DNA from: Phaseolus vulgaris
Taxonomy: Eukaryota > Streptophyta > Magnoliopsida > Fabales > Fabaceae
DNA length: 64,000 nucleotides
Assembly: GCF_000499845.2 (NCBI RefSeq)
Contig: NC_023755.2
Span: 30,668,698 to 30,732,697 of the forward strand
Direction of reading: 5' to 3'
Shown here: positions 45,245 through 55,346 of the stretch, one piece after another
How the letters are laid out: every line of letters starts with the position of its first letter
How positions within the stretch are numbered: the stretch's first letter is position 1
Made by a program: the position numbers and the translations under genes
The notes under the pieces: model-generated
Database searches by the model: none
Told to the model about the DNA's origin: nothing
Seen by the model: only the letters and a program-made list of their open reading frames with translations

Positions 45245-46722
45245 TCCACAACACCTTCCGCGGGTAGCCACTGCGGGTTGCACCATTATCGACTCCTTCA
45301 CACTAATCGTCATCAATCTCTGCTTACAACTACATTCATGCATGTATCCATAATATCCCTATCTAACCTAATTCAATTAATTCTCTCACCATCTTCTACT
45401 CAACTAACTTCCTCCTACGTAGTACTATTTATTTATTATTCATGATCTTTGTTATTGTACCGTCCCGTATCAGGGCGTTGACTAAGTCTAAGTCAACGAC
45501 TGGAAATTCAAAGTCAACTCAAGGTGTCGCTCAGGTGTAGAGACGCCAAGAGGAAGCGTCGCCAAGATAGGACAAGGCGTCGCCAAGGCAAGGCGTCGCC
45601 TGGGTGGAGGCGTCGCCCAACCAGGGGGTAGCCAGATCAAACAGTGTAAAAGTAAGGCAATCACGGTATGGTTCCCCGATACCCATGGGTAGGAAAGACC
45701 ATGGAGGGAGCGACGCCGTGGGAAAGCCTCAGGACCCGATATCTCGGGAAAGTGATGAAGAGAAAAAAAGGTGGCTTCAAGGCCATAGTGATGACATCAG
45801 GGTAGGGCAACCTGACTCGTGAAGTACCCCTGCCACCCCAGAGACGCTTTCGGGACAGATACAACCCAAGAGGAAGGTCACGCCCAGGGTAAGCGGGTGC
45901 AGGGTACGAGAGGAAGGCAGATACGCTCTCAAAGTAAGTGGCTAGATACTTGGGGGCATGAGTTCGCACCCAAAAAGTCACCCCTAGCGCAGTAGCACTC
46001 CCAAGCAGGAGGGCTCACACGTAGAGACGTCCCCAGGTGGGCAGAAACGCCCCCAGATGGGGTCATGGCGTCGTGAGGCCCTCCACGTGCACGACATCCA
46101 TGCCAGAATAGAAGCACCCTCTAGTCAGGTGCCAGGTAATTAAAGATATTCAATACAGTTTCCCTTTCGAGCATTCAGGTACTATTATGGCTCCCGAGCG
46201 TTTCAACGTCTTAAATGCGCTACGTTTCGTAATTAAGCGCTTTAATGAGTGCGTTACGTTTGAGATTAAAAGCGCTTTAAGGCGCTTTAAATGCTGGGGC
46301 AGTTTAAATAGCGCTGGGAATGTCGGAAAAAGGGTTGGAACCTTTGGCAAATTTACGAGAAACTCTCTGGTTGCTTGCCCGTGAGATTACGTACAAGTGA
46401 CTGGAGAATATTTTTGCCTGAAGGAGACAACACACACACATATACACAGTTCTTTTGCCACCTTCAGAGTGCCACACGCGGTGCTCAGATACGTGGGTGG
46501 ACAGTTTTTTGGTGTTTCTTGCTGGCTGACTTGAGCGTCGGAGTGCACACGGCCGCTAGGGCGCCTCTTTGTCCCCTTTTTATTTGCAGGAATCCGCGGG
46601 CAACCAGCGGGAAGGAGACCCCAGCTGACGGTTGAGGTCGTGCACGAAGACGTCCCGGTCAACCGGACGGAACAGTTATCGTGGTTTTGTAATTTGTTTT
46701 ATGTTATAGCACGTGGTTTTGC
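45245..46722 (-). pseudogene. HCT-like acyltransferase 5' fragment and upstream region, copy 3
   Basis: Minus strand. Upstream/5' UTR from about 46722 to 46675 and 45455 to 45314 (interrupted by the solo LTR 45456-46674), ATG at 45313, MTISVKESIMVQPAVATRG and a few more codons to about 45245, then the MULE. The 5' UTR matches copy 1 (AATTGAATTAGGTTAGATAG). The 88 bases 45245-45332 match 40583-40669 of copy 2 in the same orientation. Only about 23 codons remain. Confidence 0.7.
45456..46674 (+). mobile_element. solo LTR of the element G family
   Basis: About 1219 bp, TGTACCGTCCCGTATCAGG to AACCGGACGGAACA, perfect GTTAT duplication (45451-45455 and 46675-46679). It lies in the upstream region of HCT-like copy 3. 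Confidence 0.93.
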
Positions 46723-47179
46723 ACGGGTTTATGCATTATGTTTTGTCATTATTAAGTGTTAGAAATATAGTTGGAGTTCACCTACTCCTATGTTACCAAT
46801 AAATTGGTCTCTTTTAATAAAGGCTTAATAAGCCCTGGAGAAACGACCTACTTTCAAATATTTAAAATATCTAATATTTGATCTACCATTTTCCAACTCT
46901 AAAAGTAATATTAATGTTAGCATATTTTTATGATGGTGAAATCCACTGTAAACAATTTTCTTTTCAAAAATCCTAATAATTATTTGAGAACTATACTCTT
47001 CATCAAAAAAATCCTTAGTTTACCATTTTTGAAATAATTAATCCAAAAGTTGTTTTGGCTTATTTGTTAAGTCACATAAGCATAACCTACTATTGAATAC
47101 ATAGATTAATATTTGAGGTAATTTTTTAAAAATAAATAAAAATTATTATATATAGTGGTAGATAGGATTCAGGTGATTT
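46723..47179. other. AT-rich stretch, nothing recognised
   Basis: About 460 bases between the HCT-like upstream region and element C. No ORF or repeat identified. Confidence 0.5.
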
Positions 47180-47184
47180 ATCTC

Positions 47185-48004
47185 TGTACCGCCCTGGTAG
47201 TCGGAAGTGGTGATGTGGCATCAAGCTACGGTATCGGCGTGTTGACAAGACGCCAGGTTGGCAGAAGGGAAAGAAGTCGGGGGGCTCGTGAATTCGCCAG
47301 TTATTAAGTTGGCGTGTTCCGATCTCCAGCATACCAGAATCGGCGATCACCGGGTTAAAGATGAAGTCGCCAGATGTAAACTCAGGCGACCTAGTGATTG
47401 GAGATCGCCAGAGCAAGCACATCGCCAGAGATGAAGGTGGTGCAGATTATGAAGGCGGCCGGCGAGACCACAGGGAAGGTGTACGAAGGCACCCTAACTC
47501 GCCAGTTCCAGTAGAGACCGCACTCCCAAGTTAGCTATGCACTGGGCAGTACCATGCATAAGTAACTTAGCCAAAAGAGAGTCAGAAGCAGCGCCCAAGT
47601 CAAGGAGGCTCCAGATGATGGCACGTGTACGATTGGATGCGAGCCACGTGTCCAGGTCTGTAACTGCCAGGAGAGAGAAAGTGACCAGGTATAAAAGGGT
47701 TTCCGAACGAACTTTCGAGGTACGCACATTCAGATTATACTCTTTACGCTTGCGAGTTCTTGAGCATACTGTGAGAGAGAACATTGCACGGTTCCTTGAG
47801 AGTTCTTGAGTGTTATTGCTCTTAGTATTTGGTGGTTCGGTCACTGACTTGGGCGTTGGAGTGCGATCGGCCGCAGCGACGCCGCTCTGTTCTTTTGCAG
47901 GTTCTTGAGGTGGATTTTGGCGGAGGACGGAGGTTGAAGCGGTGCACACGTCGATCCAAGTTTGACGAGGCAAGTTCCAACGTTCTGGTCAACAGGCAGG
48001 ATCA
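47185..48004 (+). repeat. 5' LTR of element C
   Basis: TGTACCGCCCTGGTAGTCGG to GGCAGGATCA. Promoter-like region: CACGTG at 47622-47627 and 47645-47650, TATAAAAG at 47690-47697. Confidence 0.95.
47622..47697 (+). promoter_or_regulatory. core promoter with two G-boxes in the C LTR
   Basis: Two CACGTG boxes 23 bases apart (the second as CCACGTGTC, an ABRE-like sequence) and TATAAAAG about 40 bases further on. Spacing is kept in F, A and the 3' LTR. Transcription would start shortly after 47697. Activity is inferred. Confidence 0.65.
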
Positions 48005-48006
48005 TC

Positions 48007-48024
48007 AGGTGCCCACCGTGGGGT
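48007..48024 (+). promoter_or_regulatory. primer binding site of element C (tRNA-Lys)
   Basis: AGGTGCCCACCGTGGGGT two bases after the LTR: same site as in A and F with extra changes at positions 4 and 18. Confidence 0.78.
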
Positions 48025-48415
48025 CGTGTAAAACCTGTTCCCATCCACAGCGTGAGTTCTTGGAGGTTTTCGTAGTTTTCTGCGTGGTTGTGTGCTGGTG
48101 CAACCACTGTTCGCTGTTCGTTTGAGATTTGTTCTGTGATTTCGCGTTTTCCACCGTTCGTTCGGGTTTTTGTTCGGTGAAGTGAGGTTTTCTGCTGTTT
48201 ACGCGAGATTTGTTCGGTGAAGTTTGAGTTCTTTGGCTCGTTGTGTTATCCGTAGGAGAAGCGGTGGTTTCTAGTGGAGTTGCAGGTTTCTTTGGAGGAT
48301 TCGCGGTGTTCTTGAGTTTTTTGCGAAGTTTTGCGAGGTTCTGACCGATTGATCGCTGAATCAATCGTAGCTGAAGTAAGTGTTGTTCGCTGCATTCTGT
48401 GATTCGCCAAGTTTC
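48025..48415 (+). other. 5' untranslated leader of element C
   Basis: 390 bases with repeated GTTCGTTTGAG / TTTGTTCGGTGA variants, as in A. No ORF. Confidence 0.6.
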
Positions 48416-51400
48416 ATGAGAAAAATGAGAAGCAATCGTTCAAGTCCAGTTGCGCCCGTCGCTGCCGAAGGCGCTACCGCCATGACCATGGTGCAGATGG
48501 CAAAGATGATGCGTTCGTTGCAGGCAACTGTGGAAGCCTCGCGCATAGAACAGGCGAGAATGCATGAGGACCTGGCCGCCTCTCGCGCCAGGAATGATGA
48601 GCTCAGCAAGGTGACTGAGGAGCTGCGTCAAACTCTTCAGGAGCAGCAAGGGCGTTCTATTGCTGAAGAGGTTGCGCCGTCGTCGCCACCTCGTGTTTTT
48701 CCTATGCCTTTCGCTCAGGCGATTACTGACACGCCTATTCCTGCAAGTGTGGTTCCTGTTAAGGCTGTTTTCACCGGCGTGGAGGATCCTGAGGCTCATC
48801 TCACCACGTTCCATACGCAGATGATGTTGTCAGGGGGATCAGACGCCATGTACTGCAAGATGTTCGTGATCACACTCCAGGGAACGGCGCTGGAATGGTT
48901 TGTGAGCCTGCCTAACGGTCACATTACCAATTTCCAACAGTTCTCGAAGATTTTCGTTGAGCAGTACATCGTGAATAAGGCACCGCCCAGGGTGTCTTAT
49001 GATTTGTTTGATATAAGGCAATATCAGGGAGAGTCCCTCAGGGACTACCTAAATCGCTTTGGGGCACAGATGGTCAGATCGCCGGCCAAAGATGAAGAAA
49101 TGCTGGTCTACGCATTTAAGAAGGGCGTGCTGCCGGGACCATTCTGCGAGGCATTGATCACGGCTCACCCCGCCACGTTTGCTGAGGTTAGGCGACTTGC
49201 GGTGGCCCACATCGCCGACGAGAGCAAAGTCGCCGAGAAGAGAGGAAGCGTGGCTCCCGCTAGGCCACGCGCCCAGACCAGGATCCAGCCACAGAGGGTG
49301 CTGGAGACAGCGGCGGCCAGAAGGGATCAGAGGACACGCCATCCTTATGATCCAAGGAAGAACAAGGGTAGGGGCCAAGGACGCCAGCAACCAGCACGCC
49401 GGGAATACAATCGCCCGCCTAAGCACAAGTTTGTCATGGGATTGGCGGAATTGATCGCCATTCCCAATATATCTGCTAGGCTGAAGGCGCCAGAAAAGGT
49501 GGGCAACAAGGTGCTGGGACCAAAGCCAGATGCCTGGTGTGAGTTTCACCAGGGCTTAGGCCATATAGTGGACTCGTGCTTGGCATTAGGGTACCAGCTC
49601 GACGATCTGGTTAAGAGCGGGTTCCTAAACGACTATTTGCTGGATAGAAGGACGGGGGGCGCGTCGAGCTCCCAACCAGCAGGTGTTGAGGCTCAGCAGC
49701 ACGAGATGCCTACGCACGGAGAGATCCACACCATTGCAGGGGGTTTTTTAGGAGGTGGATGCACTGCATCACAGAGGAAGAGGTACGCGAGGTCTGTGAT
49801 GACGGTGGATATGTTTGAAGACCACTCGTCGGAAGTGGATATTACCTTCACCAAGCAAGATCTTAGGGATGTTGTGCCTCATGACAACGATCCCATAGTA
49901 ATTTCGTTGATAACAGCGGGAAGAAAGGTCCACAGGGTGCTGGTGGACCAAGGAAGCTCGGCAGACGTGATGTTTTGGCCGACTTTCACGCAGCTGGAGC
50001 TGCCCCTTAACCAGCTGAGGCCCTATGGAGGGTGCTTGTATGGTTTCGTTGGTGACCAGGTGGAGGTCAGGGGGTACATAGAGTTGAGGACAACGTTTAC
50101 AGATGTGGCGGGTTCAAGAACGGAAAAAATCAAATATCTTGTTGTAAACGCTCCTTCAGCATACAACATCCTGTTGGGAAGGCCCACGCTCAACAGGATA
50201 GGTGCCATACCGTCGACCCGGCACATGAAGGTGAAGTTGCCGTCTATGGAGGGGGTGGTGATCACCATCAAATCCGATCAGAAAGAAGCAAAAAAGTGCT
50301 ATGAGAATAGCCTGAAAAACAAGAGATCGGTGAGTTACGTAACGACCACCCCGCCTCCCGGTGTGAAGCCTAGATCGAGGGTAACAGAAGAGACCGCCGG
50401 AAGAGACGTGGAGATGGTGGATGCTGAGCTGGGGGAGGGGAATGCTTGTCCAGAGGAGGAAGAGGCCAGGAATCGCCCTGAGGAAGCGAGAGAACTGGGA
50501 ATCGCCATGGCGGTGATCGCTAGAGAAACCAGACCAAAACCCGTCGAGCAGTGGCTCGAGAGAGAAATCGGGGGAAAGATCTTCAATCTAGGAAGATCCC
50601 TGGAGGATGAGCTCCAGGACCAGATCGCCAAGGTGATAGAACGGCATCTGGATGCGTTTGCATGGTCCGCTTTGGACATGCCCGGGATCGATCCCGACTT
50701 CTTGTGCCATCATCTGGCGATGGACAGCTTGGTAAGACCAGTGCGACAAAGAAGAAGAAAGTTCAACGAGGAGAGGAGGCAGGCGATTAGGGACGAAACA
50801 CAGAAACTCCTCGCTGCAGGCCACATCAGGGAAGTCCAGTACCCTGAATGGCTGGCAAATGTCGTGCTGGTGAAGAAGAGTAATGGGAAATGGCGCATGT
50901 GCGTCGATTTCACCGATCTGAATAAAGCTTGTCCGAAGGACTCATATCCTTTGCCAAGCATTGATGCCCTGGTGGACAGTGCTGCACGGTGTAAGTTGTT
51001 GAGCTTCCTGGATGCCTTCTCGGGGTATAATCAGATCAAGATGCATCCCATGGATGAAGAGAAGACCACCTTCATGACCGAGAGATCGTGCTACTGCTAT
51101 AAGGTGATGCCGTTTGGGCTGAAGAACGCAGGGGCCACGTTTGCACCGATGCTGGGAAGGAATGTGCAAGCGTACGTCGATGACATGGTCGTGACCTCCC
51201 CAGAGAAAAGCAAGCACGTTGCAGACTTGGAGGAGTTGTTCACGACGATCGCCAAGTTCAAATTGAAGCTGAATCCAGAGAAATGCATTTTCGGCTTGGA
51301 GGCTGGAAAGTTTTTGGGTTTCCTCTTAACTGAAAGAGGCATAGAGGCCAACCCTGATAAGTGTGCCGCCATCTTGGCGATGAGGAGCCCAGCTACGGTG

Positions 51401-53818
51401 AAGGAGGTTCAACAGCTAACAGGTCGGATGGCAGCCCTGTCTCGCTTCGTGTCAGCTAGCGGAGAAAAGGGCCATCCCTATTTTCAGTGCCTAAGGAGGA
51501 ATAACAAGTTTGCTTGGACGAAGGAGTGCGAGGAAGCCTTCGTCAAGCTGAAGGAATATCTGGCGAGCCCGCCGGTTCTGTGTAAACCGCTGGTGGGAAC
51601 CCCTCTCAGGTTGTATTTTGCTGTAACTGAGAGGGCGGTGAGTGCGGTGCTCGCCCAGGATCAAGATCAGGCTCAGAAGCCTATTTATTTTGTTAGTAAG
51701 GTGTTGCAGGGCCCCGAAACAAGATATCAGGCCTAGGAAAAGGCTGCGCTGGCTGTGGTATTTTCGGCGAGGAGGTTACGCCACTATTTCCATAGCTTCA
51801 CCATACTGGTGATGACTGACTTACCCATCCAGAAGGTCTTGAAGAAGCCTGACGTTGCGGGAAGGATGGTGAAGTGGGCGGTAGAATTGTCAGAGTTTGA
51901 TATTAAGTATGAGCCCCGAGGCCCGATCAAGGGGCAAATCTTTGCAGATTTCGTGGTCGAGCTCTCATCCGAAGCGACACGAGCTGAAGGGGACGACTTC
52001 CGTTGGGTACTCTCGGTGGATGGATCGTCAAACCAGCAGGGTAGCGGTGCTGGAGTCATCTTGGAAGGACCCAACGGCGTGCTGATCGAACAATCTTTGA
52101 GGTTTGCCTTCAAAGCCAGCTACAATCAAGCAGAGTATGAGGCGCTGATCGCCGGGATTTTGCTGGCCAAAGAGATGGGAGCCAGGGTGTTGATGGCTAA
52201 GAGTGACTCGCTGCTAGTCACAGGCGAGTTCCAGGCTAAAGATCCACAAATGGCGGCTTACTTGGAGTATGTGCTGGAATTGAAGAGTTCCTTTGCCTCC
52301 TTTGAAGTGGTGCATGTGCCCAGAGAGCAGAATGCCCGAGTTGACTTGCTGGCCAAGCTCGCCAGTTCAGGCAAAGGGGGTAGGCAGAGGACGGTGATTC
52401 AAGAAACTCTGAAGACGCCGAGGGCATTTGTAGCAGATCACCTGGTTCTTCAGATAAGCAGGTCGACGGAAAAAGCGACAAGAAGTCACAAGTCTTTAAC
52501 GCAAGAAACGTTGAGATCGCCGAGAATTAGAGCGTGTCGGGGAGAGAGGGTGAACATGACACAGGTCTGCGCTACCCATGAGCCAGACACCTGGATAACA
52601 CAGTACAAGCGGTGCCTGGCAGATGGCCTTCTCCCGCTGGATCCGGCAGAGGCTAGGAAGGTAAAGAAAAATTCTAGCAAGTACACATTGATTGATGGCG
52701 ATCTGTACAGGTTTGGGTTCACTCACCCACTCCTGGAATGTATACATGGCGAGAAGTGCACGAGGATCATGGCAGAGCTCCATGAAGGAATATGCGGAAG
52801 CCACGTCGGGGGTCGAGCTCTGGCCGCAAGGACTCTGCGTGCAGGTTACTACTGGCCATCGATGAGAGAAGACTGCAAGAAGTATGCCCAATGTTGCAAA
52901 CAATGCCAACAGCACGCCGATTGGCACAAGGCTCCTCCCGAGGAGTTGAAGTCGATCTACAGCCCTTGGCCGTTTCATACTTGGGGAATCGACATCCTGG
53001 GACCTTTCCCGCTGGCGATCAGGCAGATGAAGTACTTGGTGGTGGCGATTGAGTATTTCACCAAGTGGATCGAAGCAGAACCAGTGGCCCAGATCACCGC
53101 ACACAAGATCGAAGGTTTCGTGTGGAAGAACATTGTGTGCCGATTTGGAGTGTCCAAGCGCCTGGTGTCGGACAATGGGACTCAGTTTGCAAGCCACCTG
53201 TTGAAGAAGCTGTGCAAAGGGGTGGGAATTCAACAAGTGTTTGCATCCGTCGAGCACCCTCAGACAAATGGCCAAGTAGAGTCAGCTAATCGGGTGTTGC
53301 TGAGAGGTTTGAAGAGAAGGCTAGAGAAAGCCAAAGGAAGCTGGGCTGAGGAGGTACCCCGCATAGTCTGGGCGTACCACACCACTGAGCAGTCAGGAAC
53401 CCATGAGACCCCGTTCAGCTTGGTCTATAGGTGTGATGCAATGATTCCAGTAGAGATCCAGGAGAGCTCGCCGAGATTCCAGAACTTCGTAGAGGAAGAC
53501 TCGAATGAAGAGAGAAGGCTGAACCTGGATCTACTGGATGAGGTCAGGGAAGAGGCGAGATTGAAGGCTGAAGCGGTGAAGAGAAGGATTGAGCGAAGAT
53601 ACAACTCGAAGGTGATGCCAAGACAGTTTAGAGAAGGCGACCTGGTGATGAGGAAAGCCCACCAGTACGAGATGGAGAATAAACTGTCGCCCAAGTGGAC
53701 GGGGCCGTTCAGAATAACTGAGGCGCTCGGGAACGGCGCCTACCGGTTAGAGACATTGGAAGGAGGGGCGATTCCTCGCACTTGGAACGCCACGCACCTG
53801 AAGTTGTATTACAGTTAA
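48416..53818 (+). pseudogene. gag-pol polyprotein of element C, one nonsense and one deletion
   Basis: Start MRKMRSNRSS at 48416. Order: coiled coil, Retrotrans_gag (about 48760-49150), CEFHQGLGHIVDSC (about 49540), protease VLVDQGSSADVMFW (about 49940), RT (about 50770-51420, AYVDD at 51170-51184), first RNase H (about 51500-51960), second RNase H (VLSVDGSSNQQGSGAG near 52005), integrase zinc region (about 52780-52920) and core with WGIDILGPFP, VSDNGTQFAS, NGQVESANR (to about 53290), ending NATHLKLYYS at 53818. A TAG at 51734-51736 (TTG/CTG in kin) stops it in the first RNase H, and 24 bases are missing near 51140, removing eight RT residues after NAGAT. Otherwise it is one frame of 1,801 codons including the stop positions. 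Confidence 0.93.
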
Positions 53819-54060
53819 GAAGCTTTGTAAGTAAAGACAAACACAAAGTTATATTACAATATCTCTGTTAAAACAGTTTGAAGGGCGCACTCTTTTTTCC
53901 CTAAGGAGGGTTTTTAATGAGGCCACCCAATAAAGAGAAGTTTTCAAAGTACAAGTTGTTTTAGATTGCGTGCCTGTTGTTTTCAGAAAGTTTTGAAGAA
54001 AGACCTTGTCACTTATATGTGACTTAAGGCGAGTTAAAGATATATTGCATGCTTTCTAAA
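53819..54060 (+). other. 3' region of element C before the tandem arrays
   Basis: Non-coding; contains CCCTAAGGAGGGTTTTTAATG, similar to the CTTTCAAGGG block near 9620 in B. Confidence 0.5.
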
Positions 54061-54295
54061 AAGTTTTAAGTCCTCATCGTTTCTCGGCGATCGGAGGCAT
54101 CAGTTAAAGTTTTAAGTCCTCATCGTCTTTCGGCGATCGGAGGCACCAGTTAAAAGTTTTAAGTCCTCATCGTCTTTCGGCGATCGGAGGCACAAGTTAA
54201 AGTTTTAAGTCCTCATCGTCTTTCGGCGATCGGAGGCACAAGTTAAAGTTAAAGTCCTCATCGTCTTTCGGCGATCGGAGGCACCAGCTAAAAGA
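54061..54295 (+). repeat. 46-bp tandem repeat array in element C
   Basis: Five copies of a unit AAGTCCTCATCGTCTTTCGG then CGATCGGAGGCACCAGTTAAAGTTTT, with small length changes. Non-coding. Confidence 0.9.
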
Positions 54296-54368
54296 CCTCA
54301 ACGCCCTCGCGCGTCCTGAGGCGAGTTAAAGACCTCCTCGCCGTCGAGCGAGTGCAGGCGAGGAAGAG

Positions 54369-54500
54369 CGAAAAGTCCTCAGTGTTTCTGGGGGCGAGAA
54401 GATGTAACCCCTGGGGCAATGTAGAGGCACCAGTGAAAAGTCCTCAGTGTTTCTGGGGGCGAGAAGATGTAACCCCCGGGGCAATGTAGAGGCAAGTAAA
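54369..54500 (+). repeat. 65-bp tandem duplication in element C
   Basis: Two copies of a unit running from AAAAGTCCTCAGTGTTTCTG through GGGGCGAGAAGATGTAACCC to GCAATGTAGAGGCA. Related short units (GACCTCCTCGCC, GACCTTCTCGCC) continue to about 54570. Confidence 0.88.
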
Positions 54501-54570
54501 AGACCTTCTCGCCGATGAGCGAGTTCAGGCAAGATAAAATCCTTCTCGTCTCGAACGAGTTCAGGTATGG

Positions 54571-55346
54571 TGTTAAGGGTGGACGAAGTTTGGAAGGTGG
54601 TTAAGGTAGGTTCGAAGAGAGCGCCTAGCCACCCGGTCTTTTGTTCTGAAGTTCAGGAAGGTAGAGAAGGGTCCGAAAGGCGCCTCTACCCCAGATAAAG
54701 AACAATGGCCAAGGTATGAAGCCAGAAAGAAGCTGATATCGCCAAGAGTCTTTGGCGACCAGAAAAAGTTCAAACAGTGGCGAGAAAGTTAAAAACCCGC
54801 TTTGATGAAGCAGTTCGGGTGAAGCAATGTTTTAAGCCAATAGTTGAGTTAAAGTTCGTTGCTTGAAGAGTAATTTTGCGCTAAGGTTGATTGCCTTAAG
54901 ATTACAAGTTGTTAAAGTGATTATTATTCGAAGTTGAAATGGTTCGAAACAGTTAAGTACAAGATCGTGCCTACGAAATTACTAAGTCATTTCTCTGAAG
55001 TAAATTGCGCAAGGGAAGTTAAAACAGCTAAAGAAGATATAAGAGGGAATACACAGACTTTGTCATTAAAATGAGTATCAGTTCAAGAACACATGTACAG
55101 AAAAAGGAAAAAGTTCATTACAATTGTATACAAAGAGAAAACATAAAGGTAGTGGATGGAGGAAATTGATCAGTCTTCAGCAGGAACCACCTTTCCATCC
55201 ACCACCTCATTGTTAAGGGACACCACGCTAAGATCCAGATCAGGGAACAAGCAGGCGAACTGTTCCCGTGCGGCCTCGAATCCAGCAGCCAGAATTTGGG
55301 CAGAACTCAGATTAAGCTCTTCAATCTGTTTCTTGAGTTCTTCAGT
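54571..55346 (+). other. non-coding 3' region of element C
   Basis: No clear ORF on either strand except the end of the antisense ORF (which may extend to about 55170 past a TAG at 55347: EELKKQIEELNLSSAQI). Low similarity to known features. Confidence 0.5.

Noticed and set aside
52496..53275. Minus-strand frame of 259 codons in element C
   Set aside because: Mirror of integrase coding sequence, with no family motifs of its own.
54061..54500. CRISPR-like regular repeats
   Set aside because: Units are direct tandem copies with no unique spacers, in a plant retroelement; there are no cas genes.
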